A stretch of 16,027 bases of DNA, taken from the NCBI GenBank assembly GCA_025352765.1, contig JANXSI010000477.1:1-16027 (forward strand). The letters run 5' to 3'. The DNA comes from Devosia sp. Its GTDB lineage: Bacteria > Pseudomonadota > Alphaproteobacteria > Rhizobiales > Devosiaceae. Shown in pieces: positions 7,251 through 13,914 of the stretch (the first letter of the stretch is position 1; every line of letters begins with the position of its first letter). The translations under genes and the position numbers were made by a program. The notes under the pieces were generated by a model. It worked only from the letters and a program-made list of their open reading frames with translations. It was not told the DNA's origin and made no database searches.

Positions 7251-7990
7251 CCTTCTCGGTCTCCATCGACGGTATACCGACCACCCCATCGTTCGAAGAA
7301 CAGCTTTCGCGATGCGCTGTGGCGATTGGGGTCTCTGCTCGACGTCGACTCGAGATGTAAGGTGTCGTGCGATTGAGCGCAAAACACCGGCGCGCCGAGC
7401 TGACGTGCGCGCAGGCACAGATCGACGTCCTCGTAGCCGAACGGATACATCGGATCGAAGCCTCCAAGGGTCTTGAACAGTGCTCCATCGATCAGCATCG
7501 CTGCGCCTGTCACCGCCTGGAAAGGGGCATGATGGCGAGGCACGATGGCCGAGGGACGTCCGTGATGAATATGGAACGGCCCGCGTGGGCCTGCATCGAA
7601 CCGTACGCCACAGTGCTGTATCGTGTCATCGGGCAGCACCAGACGGGTACCGCAAACTCCAGGGCCTGCCCGGTCTAGTTGCTCCATCATCTCCCGCAGC
7701 GCCTCAGGAAGCAGCAGCACGTCATTGTTGAGAAACAGAAATCGCGACGCCGGTCGACACGACGCCCCCGCGTTGCATGCCACCGAAAACGAGCGGGGCA
7801 CGTCGAAACGTACATGTTCGAAGCCTCCGCCCAATTCCCCTGAGCCGTATGGGGGGGTGCTGCCATTGTCGACCACCACGGCTATGGCTGCTAGGCCCTC
7901 AAGCGAGCGCAGGGCCACATCAAGTTGCGCCAGGCAGGTGCGCAGCAAGGCGCGAAGGCCAACGGACGGGATGACCACGGTCAGGTCCAT
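7247..7990 (-). CDS. GT2-family glycosyltransferase
   Basis: 247 residues from ATG 7990, which overlaps the end of the preceding gene by 10 bp. It is a nearly bare GT-A domain: LTVVIPSVG opening strand, VVVDNGST (38-45), a CNAG turn (72-75), FLFLNNDVLL (84-93, NND as metal site), TGAAMLID (161-168), and FGYEDVDLCLRARQLG (184-199) with the acidic catalytic region. Short beside the usual 280-320 residues, mainly because it lacks a C-terminal extension. HLESTSS (212-218) fits the late GT2 histidine strand. It would move a sugar from a nucleotide donor to a lipid-linked acceptor on the cytoplasmic face; the donor is unknown. The stop overlaps the next start as ATGA, so translation is likely coupled. 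Confidence 0.85.
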   Translation of the reverse strand: MDLTVVIPSVGLRALLRTCLAQLDVALRSLEGLAAIAVVVDNGSTPPYGSGELGGGFEHVRFDVPRSFSVACNAGASCRPASRFLFLNNDVLLLPEALREMMEQLDRAGPGVCGTRLVLPDDTIQHCGVRFDAGPRGPFHIHHGRPSAIVPRHHAPFQAVTGAAMLIDGALFKTLGGFDPMYPFGYEDVDLCLRARQLGAPVFCAQSHDTLHLESTSSRDPNRHSASRKLFFERWGGRYTVDGDREG

Positions 7991-8871
7991 GACAGCACAG
8001 GGCGGAGCTCGGTGGCGAGCAAAGCCCGCAGACGGGACAATTGTCGATGGCGCGCGTAACGGTGGGCGGTGGCGTGCCCTGCATCGCGTAGCCGGGCACG
8101 GCGCGACGCGCCGTGGGGTGATGCAAGCGCCGCCAGTGCCTCGGGCACGTCGCCGGGATCAGCGATGATGCCAGTGGTGCCATCGACCAGGTACTCGACG
8201 CCGCCCAGTACGGCGACGCTAACGACGACGCAGCCAGCCGCCATCGCCTCGAGCGCCGGCAAGCCAAACCATTCACTCGAAGCAGTCGCGAGAAAATAGC
8301 CGCATCGCATCATAGCGGCGGCGGTCGCCTCCTCAGAAGCACGTTCAATGGCGTTGAAGCGGAGGCCTGCGCAGCGAGACATCGCGGCCTCTGCGGTGGC
8401 CGCGCCGCGTCGCGACATATAAGCGACATCATCGGGCCATTTCGGCCGGCCATCGTAAAAGAAGGCTCGCGAGATCGAAAGGCCAACCTCGATTGAGACT
8501 CGCCCGGCCTGTTCGCGCATGTAGCGTGCCGCCTGCTCCCAGCACGACAGCAGCACGACGCTTTCATCGGAGAGGATCGGATCGATACGCGGATCGGTGC
8601 CTTGGCAATGGAACACCAATCTGGCACCCGTGGCTTTGAGCACCGCGTAGTCCTGCGGCAGCGAGAACACGATCACGTCGTCGTTTGTGATCCGCTCAAA
8701 CGCATCGGCTTGCGAAATGACCGGCACCGCACTCGAGAACCATGTGGCCGCCCGGCCGTCTGGAGTTGCGACGACGAAGGGCACACCGAGTTCGCTCAGC
8801 AGACCCGTGAATTGGAAACCCACTTTGATGCCGCCGAAGATTCCTGTGCCGGGCAGAAAGTAATAGTTCAT
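7981..8871 (-). CDS. GT4-family (GT-B) glycosyltransferase
   Basis: 296 residues from ATG 8871, joined to the upstream gene by an ATGA overlap. The N-half opens NYYFLPGTGIFGGIKVGFQF, a Gly-rich loop typical of GT-B enzymes; a VIVFSLPQDY strand and LVFHCQGTDP follow. The C-half holds the GT4 signature ASSEWFGLPALEAMAAGCVVV (197-217), with the EX7E pair at Glu200 and Glu208, and then GGVEYLVDGTTGIIADPGD. These residues bind the nucleotide-sugar in retaining GT4 enzymes. The protein is shorter than the usual 350-400 residues; the region around 135-175 between the two halves looks compressed, so the C-domain's first strands may be reduced. Second gene of the minus-strand operon. Confidence 0.82.
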   Translation of the reverse strand: MNYYFLPGTGIFGGIKVGFQFTGLLSELGVPFVVATPDGRAATWFSSAVPVISQADAFERITNDDVIVFSLPQDYAVLKATGARLVFHCQGTDPRIDPILSDESVVLLSCWEQAARYMREQAGRVSIEVGLSISRAFFYDGRPKWPDDVAYMSRRGAATAEAAMSRCAGLRFNAIERASEEATAAAMMRCGYFLATASSEWFGLPALEAMAAGCVVVSVAVLGGVEYLVDGTTGIIADPGDVPEALAALASPHGASRRARLRDAGHATAHRYARHRQLSRLRALLATELRPVLSWT

Positions 8872-10520
8872 GGGCGACCACCCGAAGCGGATTGTCCCAG
8901 AGACCGAAGACGGCGGCGAATTGACCGGGCAACGTTGAGGCCAGCGTCGAGCAGGCCAAGGGCGCCTGCAAGACCTGACGGGTAATTGGCACCGGCGTAG
9001 CTCACGCGAGCAGCATTGATCAATTGCCGACGGCGATCGGGAGCGACCGTCGCCCCGCGGGCACCGAAGTGCGGCACGGCGACCGGGAGCAGGACCACCT
9101 CGCCGCCGCGTCGATAGACGTCGCGTCCAAGCTGCACGTCCTCCATGTAGCAGAAGTAGCGCAAATCAAAGCCGCCAAGCTCGAAAAAGCGTTCTCGGCG
9201 GATGAAGATGCAAGCCCCAATCGGCCAGTGCCATTGTGGATGGCGGCGTTCGGCCTGTTTGTAGAGCCCACCAGCGAGACCGACTATCCCGTGCGAGTGA
9301 AGAATGTCGGCGAAGAGGCGCGCAACGGAATAGGCCGGCTGACGTCCAGGGTGCCTGCCACCGTCCCACTCCACCAGTTCGGGCACCGCAATGCTTTGGG
9401 GTTGGCTCTCGAGGCAAGCAAATGCGGCTTCAACTGCCTCCCGGGTCAGAAGACAATCCGGGTTGAGAAAGCAGATCGTCGCCGCTGTAGCAAGGCGCGC
9501 ACCTTGGTTGGCCGCGGCCCCGAAACCGACATTGGTTGCATTGCGCACCACCTCGACACCGGGCACCGAGCAGATGGCCAAAGTGTCATCCGACGAAGCA
9601 TTGTCGACCACGATCACCGGGTAGCCCAGCTCGAGCACAGGATCGAGACAGACGGCCATTGCGGTCGCGGAATTGTGGGTCACGATGACGATCGCGAAAT
9701 CCCCGCCTGCCGGTGCCGCCTTGCGAGATCCGCCACCGCTGCCAGAAAGGCGCCGCATCTCGACGGCCGAAACCATTTCCGGGCCGAGGCAGAAATTGCT
9801 GAAATGGGCAATGCGGGCGCCATCGCGCACAAAGCCCAGGTCCCACTTGTCACAGTGGTTCCAGTCCCAGGGAAGTTCGGCGGTGCACCCAGGCCGGAAC
9901 GTGTTGGCCCACACCTGAAAATAGTCCTGGTCAGCGATCATGTGCTCACCATGCTGATGTCGCGCCGGACGAGTAGCGCGCAATGCAGCGGCCCAATCAA
10001 GGAACTCGCGCAGCCCTGAGCGACGCGCGATGATGACCCCGCTATTGAAAAACCGAAAGTCGGCCTGGTCCGGAGGAGCCGCGTCGGGCTGAAGAAACGC
10101 CAGGGAATAGCGGACAAAGTGCTCGAGGAACTGGCGCCGCCCCATGGCGCCACCGAGGATCGTCGTTTGCTCTACCATGCCAAGCTCGTGGCGACCCAGC
10201 GCACCGGCCAGATCAGCATCGCTCAGCGGCCCGAGAACGACGGTATCCGCGTCGAGGACGAGAATGATCCGGTCGCTCGAGTGAACAAGACAGTTCTCGA
10301 TCGCGGCAAATTTTCCGATGAACAGGTCCGCCCGATGGACCGGGTTCAACTCCGTTGTGTGCACGTGCACCCGTGGGGAGCGGGGCAGAAACTGTGCGCC
10401 TGCCAGATCCGTTGTAACGTGAATTTCGAAATCGGTGCGAGCCAGCAGCGCTGAAATCGACTGCCGGGCCGCCATTACGTATCCGACCTTGCCAATCGCC
10501 AAAATCGATACTGCCGCCAA
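8868..10520 (-). CDS. Two-domain glycosyltransferase: GT8-like domain fused to GT2 domain
   Basis: 550 residues. The start is taken as TTG 10520, which has GAGGG seven bases upstream and lies just before the first strand (VSILAIGKVGYV). The next in-frame ATG, 15 codons in, would cut that strand. Residues 1-255 look GT8-like: RIILVLDADTVVLGPL (84-99, DAD metal site 90-92), FFNSGVIIARR (157-167), IADQDYFQ (195-202) and AHFSN (238-242). A Gly/Ser/Ala-rich linker (258-273) leads to a GT2 domain: FAIVIVTHNS, VIVVDNASSDDT (302-313), NATNVGFGAAANQG, CFLNPDC (350-356, NPD in place of DxD), and CYMEDVQLGRDVYRRG (457-472). The GT2 half is of the rhamnosyltransferase style. Two activities in one chain suggest two sugars added in succession. 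First gene of the five-gene operon; C-terminus is basic. Confidence 0.83.
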   Translation of the reverse strand: MAAVSILAIGKVGYVMAARQSISALLARTDFEIHVTTDLAGAQFLPRSPRVHVHTTELNPVHRADLFIGKFAAIENCLVHSSDRIILVLDADTVVLGPLSDADLAGALGRHELGMVEQTTILGGAMGRRQFLEHFVRYSLAFLQPDAAPPDQADFRFFNSGVIIARRSGLREFLDWAAALRATRPARHQHGEHMIADQDYFQVWANTFRPGCTAELPWDWNHCDKWDLGFVRDGARIAHFSNFCLGPEMVSAVEMRRLSGSGGGSRKAAPAGGDFAIVIVTHNSATAMAVCLDPVLELGYPVIVVDNASSDDTLAICSVPGVEVVRNATNVGFGAAANQGARLATAATICFLNPDCLLTREAVEAAFACLESQPQSIAVPELVEWDGGRHPGRQPAYSVARLFADILHSHGIVGLAGGLYKQAERRHPQWHWPIGACIFIRRERFFELGGFDLRYFCYMEDVQLGRDVYRRGGEVVLLPVAVPHFGARGATVAPDRRRQLINAARVSYAGANYPSGLAGALGLLDAGLNVARSIRRRLRSLGQSASGGRP

Positions 10521-10613
10521 CGGTCTGCCCTCGGTCGGCGCTTTGCGCCTTCACCTCGCCTCACGCCAAGAGGCATGTTACTGACTAGCACGCCCCGAAG
10601 GCGATGGAAGTAG
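10521..10613. promoter_or_regulatory. Divergent intergenic region between the two glycosyltransferase operons
   Basis: This 93-bp gap separates the minus-strand five-gene operon from the plus-strand pair and must hold the promoter of at least one, probably both. Ribosome binding sites sit at each edge: GAGGG (minus, 10532-10528) and GGAAG (plus, 10606-10610). I could not pick out convincing -35/-10 boxes. The shared region would allow both operons to respond to one regulator. Confidence 0.45.
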
Positions 10614-11501
10614 ATGATCCGCGGGCCAGCCCTCGAACTGCGAGAGATTGACCTGTCTCTGGTCGTGGCCACGCTCGGCGAGCCTGCACTTGTCAGCTGT
10701 CTGCTCGAGAGCATCGCGGCACGGGATCGCTTGCCACTTATCGAAGTAGTCCTCGTGGATCAAAGTGGAACAGACGCCCTTGTACCGGTCGTCGAAACGT
10801 TTGCCGGAAGGGTGCTGGTCATCCACGAGCGGGTGGGTTTGCGGGGCGCCTCCCGAGCCCGCAATTTGGGTGCCGACCTCGCTCGCGGGACGTGGCTGGG
10901 TTTTCCGGACGACGACTGCACCTACCTGGCAGAAGTCTTCGGGCCGTTGGCGACGCTTACGAGTGATCCTGACGTGGCAGTCATTACCGGGCGCACCGTC
11001 GACGAGTCTGCCGTGCCCAACTTGGTGCACTGGGCCGGCGAGCGCTGCGAGGTCACCCGCTGGAACATGTTCCGGTGTTTCACCGAGGCAACGCTGTTCG
11101 TTCGCAAGGAGCGGTTCCTCGCCGCAGGAGGGTTTGACGAGCGGTTTGGCCCAGGCGCCCCCTTCCCGGCCGCGGAAGGCATTGACCTGATGAACCGGCT
11201 ACTCGCGGTGGTACCCCCCGGTGCCGCTGTCTACGACCCCGCAATCGTCTTGCAACACCCGACCAAGATCCCGCCATGGAACCGCTGGGCGACGCGCCGC
11301 TACTACGATTATGCGATTGGGGCCGGAGCGGCAGTGGCCAAGGTGCCGCAAGTGCACATGCTATATTGGGCGGCACGCACGTTGCTATCCTCATTCCGCG
11401 CGATCACGGTGATGCCCGGCTGGCGCAGTGCCGCCTACCTGGCTCGTGCGGCCGGACTATTGAAGGGCATCAGGGCATTCCACAACAGAGAACCCCGATA
11501 G
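10614..11501 (+). CDS. GT2-family glycosyltransferase
   Basis: 295 residues from ATG 10614, with GGAAG three bases and GAAGGCGA about ten bases upstream. GT-A motifs: LSLVVATLGE (14-23), VVLVDQSGTD (45-54), GASRARNLGADLARG (78-92), LGFPDDDCTY (95-104, the DDD metal site), TEATLFVRKERFLAAGGFDERFG (157-179) and AAEGIDLMNRLL (186-197). In the last motif the usual 'ED' is E-G-I-D, a small variation. The C-terminal part (RWATRRYYDYAIGAGAAVAK) matches the 'YxYxxGxGA' segment of GT2 enzymes from polysaccharide clusters and probably rests on the inner membrane. It transfers an unknown sugar. First gene of a plus-strand pair; its stop is one base before the next gene's ATG. Confidence 0.83.
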   Translation: MIRGPALELREIDLSLVVATLGEPALVSCLLESIAARDRLPLIEVVLVDQSGTDALVPVVETFAGRVLVIHERVGLRGASRARNLGADLARGTWLGFPDDDCTYLAEVFGPLATLTSDPDVAVITGRTVDESAVPNLVHWAGERCEVTRWNMFRCFTEATLFVRKERFLAAGGFDERFGPGAPFPAAEGIDLMNRLLAVVPPGAAVYDPAIVLQHPTKIPPWNRWATRRYYDYAIGAGAAVAKVPQVHMLYWAARTLLSSFRAITVMPGWRSAAYLARAAGLLKGIRAFHNREPR

Positions 11502-11502
11502 G

Positions 11503-12717
11503 ATGGCAGAACGAACGCCAGCTTCTGTCCCTCGCCCGGTGGCCTTCCTGCTGACCCCGGTCCTGCCGCTAGCTGGAGGTTCAGGTCGCAGCATGCGCGC
11601 CTGGGGCTGGCTGGTTGAGTTGGCGAGAGAGTTTCGGGTGCACGTCCTCGTCGCCGACGGACTTCCCCCGGGCTGGAGATTGCCCGCCAACTATCCGGCC
11701 GCTTCGGTTCTTACTCTCCAAGGAATGGTCCGGTCGCCAAGTCTGCGGGAAAGACTGGCGGGAGTATCTTTCCCGCCCATGGCCTTGTTGTCCCACCGTT
11801 TCGTACTCGACTGGTCCATCCCGAGAGCCGAAGGGATCGCGCCAGGCCTCGCTCACCAAACCGGTCCAGTGAAACGCGTAGTCGTCTTCAGGTCCTACCT
11901 GCACGATGTCGCCTGCGAACTGTTCGTCAGGCATCCCGAGGCTGAGCGAATCCTCGACATGGATGATCTCGAGTCTCACACTCGGCACAGCGTAGCGGCA
12001 GCCCTCCTGCGAGCCCGCCGGCCCATCGCAGCTGCCGTCCATCTGGCCGCCGCAGCCCAATACCGGCTTATCGAGGCGCGCCTTTGCAGGAGCTACGCCG
12101 AAACGCTGCTTGCCAGTCCAGACGACGCGGCATCACTCGGTCGGAGAACCGACGGGGCAGTCGCTTGCCGGCCAAACCGCGTCGAGCTGTCGGCTGATGC
12201 GGCACCGTGGCAGAGCCGCAACGAGCTGTCGCTGTTGTTTATCGGCTCGCTCGATTATTTCCCAAACGAAGAGGCAGCGCGCGAACTGGCAACGCAATTG
12301 GCGCCTCTGCTGCGGCGGCAACTCCACCTTCCTTGGCGCATCACCGTCGCCGGACGAGGTGCACGACCTGGCCTTCGCGCGCTTCTAAGTCGCAGCCCCG
12401 GCATTCGATACTTGCCAGACGTCCAAGATCTCGCGCCTCTGTACGCTGCGGCTCGGATCGTTCTCGTGCCGTTGCGCTCAGGCGGGGGGACGAAAACCAA
12501 GATGCTGGAAGCTCTGGCTCATCGGCGGGCGGTCATTGCGACAGGCGAAGGCGTCCGTGGCCTCGCTGTTACGCCATCCCTGCAGTATTTCGCCGCCGAG
12601 ACACCGAGCGAGTTCGCCTCAGTGATCGGCCGCATTGTCGATGGCGAACTCGATGACAAACGTGTCGCCGACGAGGGCTGGCGATTGTGCCGACGGCTTT
12701 ACGGCTTGGACGTATAG
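11503..12717 (+). CDS. GT4-family (GT-B) glycosyltransferase
   Basis: 404 residues from ATG 11503, one base after the upstream stop (TAG-G-ATG), so translation is probably coupled. The N-domain has PVLPLAGGSGRSMRAWGWL (19-37, Gly-rich acceptor loop), VVVFRSYLHDVACEL (126-140) and ILDMDDLESH (150-159), a motif common in this GT4 group. The C-domain has LSLLFIGSLDYFPNEEAAREL (242-262), ITVAGRGARPGL, IRYLPDVQDLAPLYAAARIVL (301-321) and VPLRSGGGTKTKMLEALAH (322-340), the nucleotide-sugar site. The usual EX7E is replaced by the GGGTKTKMLEALA form, which is normal for this subgroup. Full length for the family. The donor and acceptor sugars are unknown. Confidence 0.87.
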   Translation: MAERTPASVPRPVAFLLTPVLPLAGGSGRSMRAWGWLVELAREFRVHVLVADGLPPGWRLPANYPAASVLTLQGMVRSPSLRERLAGVSFPPMALLSHRFVLDWSIPRAEGIAPGLAHQTGPVKRVVVFRSYLHDVACELFVRHPEAERILDMDDLESHTRHSVAAALLRARRPIAAAVHLAAAAQYRLIEARLCRSYAETLLASPDDAASLGRRTDGAVACRPNRVELSADAAPWQSRNELSLLFIGSLDYFPNEEAARELATQLAPLLRRQLHLPWRITVAGRGARPGLRALLSRSPGIRYLPDVQDLAPLYAAARIVLVPLRSGGGTKTKMLEALAHRRAVIATGEGVRGLAVTPSLQYFAAETPSEFASVIGRIVDGELDDKRVADEGWRLCRRLYGLDV

Positions 12718-12805
12718 CAGGTAGACCGGGTGCTCGCGCGACGAGGCTTCGTCCACGACGACGGTCCGCGCGGCTTTAGTCGCTGGGAAGGTGACAGGAA
12801 GACCG

Positions 12806-13087
12806 ATGGACCTTGAAGATGACGGACCACGCGTGGCGGTTGTGCACTGCGGCCCGCTGCGTACCTTCGAGCAGATTGCACCGAGCTTGTTGCGGTATGT
12901 GGTGCGCAACCCGGCCACAAAGCTCTTCTATTTTGGGCCGGCCGAAACGGATAACCCGACGACAGACTATGGCGGTGAGCTCAGCGTCCTTGGCGCCTTC
13001 AAGCGCAATCCCAAGAGTGGGGTAAATGCGACGATGCCCGCTGACCCCGGCGCCTTGCAGCGGGCCTATGGCGAGCGCGGAGTCTGA
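12806..13087 (+). CDS. Short protein, apparently the truncated N-terminus of a polysaccharide-associated protein
   Basis: 93 residues from ATG 12806, with AGGAAG about four bases upstream; a GTG at 12791 lacks proper spacing. The sequence opens with an acidic leader, then PRVAVVHCGPLRTFEQIAPS, a strand and helix like the N-terminus ('GxxRTFxxxxPSL') of proteins found in capsule and O-antigen clusters that are often annotated as hypothetical or exostosin-like. YFGPAETDNPTTDYGG follows, and then a low-complexity end and a TGA at 13085. The homologous proteins I have in mind are about 250-400 residues, so the gene is probably cut off. A different protein family's fragment begins 30 bp later. Whether the short product has any use is unknown. 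Confidence 0.5.
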   Translation: MDLEDDGPRVAVVHCGPLRTFEQIAPSLLRYVVRNPATKLFYFGPAETDNPTTDYGGELSVLGAFKRNPKSGVNATMPADPGALQRAYGERGV

Positions 13088-13117
13088 CCCTCATCGAGTT
13101 CATTGACCGACACAACC

Positions 13118-13246
13118 CCTGACCTGAGCCCGGTCGTACTCGGCTCTGGCAGGCCGTTCTTCGCCGGCCCCCGTCCGCCCTTTGGGCGTTTGGACAACGA
13201 GCGGATAGAAGGCGACGCCCTGAGACTGACCTACGTTCAGACTTAG
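13118..13246 (+). pseudogene. C-terminal fragment of a dihydrofolate reductase/RibD_C-family protein
   Basis: The plus-strand frame reads SPVVLGSGRPFFAGPRPPFG, then LDNERIEGDALRLTYVQT and a TAG at 13244. This matches the C-terminal end of bacterial 'dihydrofolate reductase family' proteins (RibD C-terminal domain; PVVLGxGRPxFxG is the hallmark and the chain normally ends in RLxYxP). The front of the domain, with the nucleotide-binding loop, is missing. There is no start codon in a sensible place, so it is a gene scrap from an unrelated locus and not a functional enzyme. It lies in the same frame as, and right behind, the truncated 93-residue gene. Confidence 0.7.
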
Positions 13247-13374
13247 TCGAATCGACCAAGCCATCCGTTGCCACCTCAAGGGTCGGCGTTTCTCGGCTCC
13301 GCCAGGGTTGAGGGCGAAAAAGTTACTGCCTCTGCTTCAAGCCACGAATAGGATATGCGGCGGATATTTAGCCA

Positions 13375-13914
13375 ATGGGGTGCGCGTTGATTAGTCTAAA
13401 AGATTTCGTCGACGACAGACCCTGGCAAGATCAGCCGGACACACTGGCGGACCTTTCGGTACCAGATCAGATCGCAGACGTGCGAGTTTGTAGACTCGTT
13501 ACTCATGCTGACAAACGTGGTGACCTCACTGTCCTGCTTTCGACACAGTATGGGACGTTTGATCCGCACCCGCCTCATGTTTATTGGGTGACCGCTGATC
13601 CCGGCTCGGTGAGAGCTTGGGTGTTCCATCGGCTGCAACACGACAGGCTTGCATTCACCAACGGCAACTTCAGGGTTGTCCTATATGACTTGAGGCCAGC
13701 AGCTCCAACATATCTACAAATGAACGTTCTGGATGTCGGTGAAACGAATAAAGTTCTACTGACCATTCCGCCGTTCGTGGTTCATGGTGTTCAGAACGTT
13801 GGCTTGAACAAGGCGACCTTCGTCAATATGCCCACTCGAGCATACGATCCCGCCCGTCCTGACAAGGCGCGAGTACCAATGGATCATCCTGATATTCCAT
13901 ACAGGTTCCTCTGA
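13375..13914 (+). CDS. RmlC-like cupin, dTDP-4-dehydrorhamnose 3,5-epimerase family
   Basis: 179 residues from ATG 13375; ribosome binding site weak (GGCGGA about ten bases upstream). The cupin core reads RGDLTVLLST (48-57), then VYWV, VRAWVFHRLQHDRL (about 79-92), FRVVLYDLRPAAPTYLQ (99-115), LLTIPPFVVHGVQNVG (128-143), and a closing MPTRAYDPARPDKARVP...IPYRF. This is the pattern of nucleotide-sugar 3,5-epimerase relatives, which invert ring carbons of a 4-keto-6-deoxy sugar. Many relatives have 'RGWHxH' where this has RAWVFH, so one histidine is Val and the exact reaction is uncertain. No rmlA, rmlB or rmlD is in the window. Base composition is visibly lower in G+C (45-50% in two 60-base rows counted by hand) than the core genes. 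Its stop overlaps the next start (TGATG). Confidence 0.75.
   Translation: MGCALISLKDFVDDRPWQDQPDTLADLSVPDQIADVRVCRLVTHADKRGDLTVLLSTQYGTFDPHPPHVYWVTADPGSVRAWVFHRLQHDRLAFTNGNFRVVLYDLRPAAPTYLQMNVLDVGETNKVLLTIPPFVVHGVQNVGLNKATFVNMPTRAYDPARPDKARVPMDHPDIPYRFL

Noticed and set aside
7251..7418. Upstream extension of the WaaE-like gene to a start at 7418
   Set aside because: It would overlap the previous gene by 168 bp. ATG 7250 gives an ATGA overlap and begins exactly at the first GT-A strand.
9024..10019. Plus-strand open frame of 331 codons
   Set aside because: Antisense shadow of the GT8-GT2 fusion gene, which carries well-ordered motifs on the minus strand.
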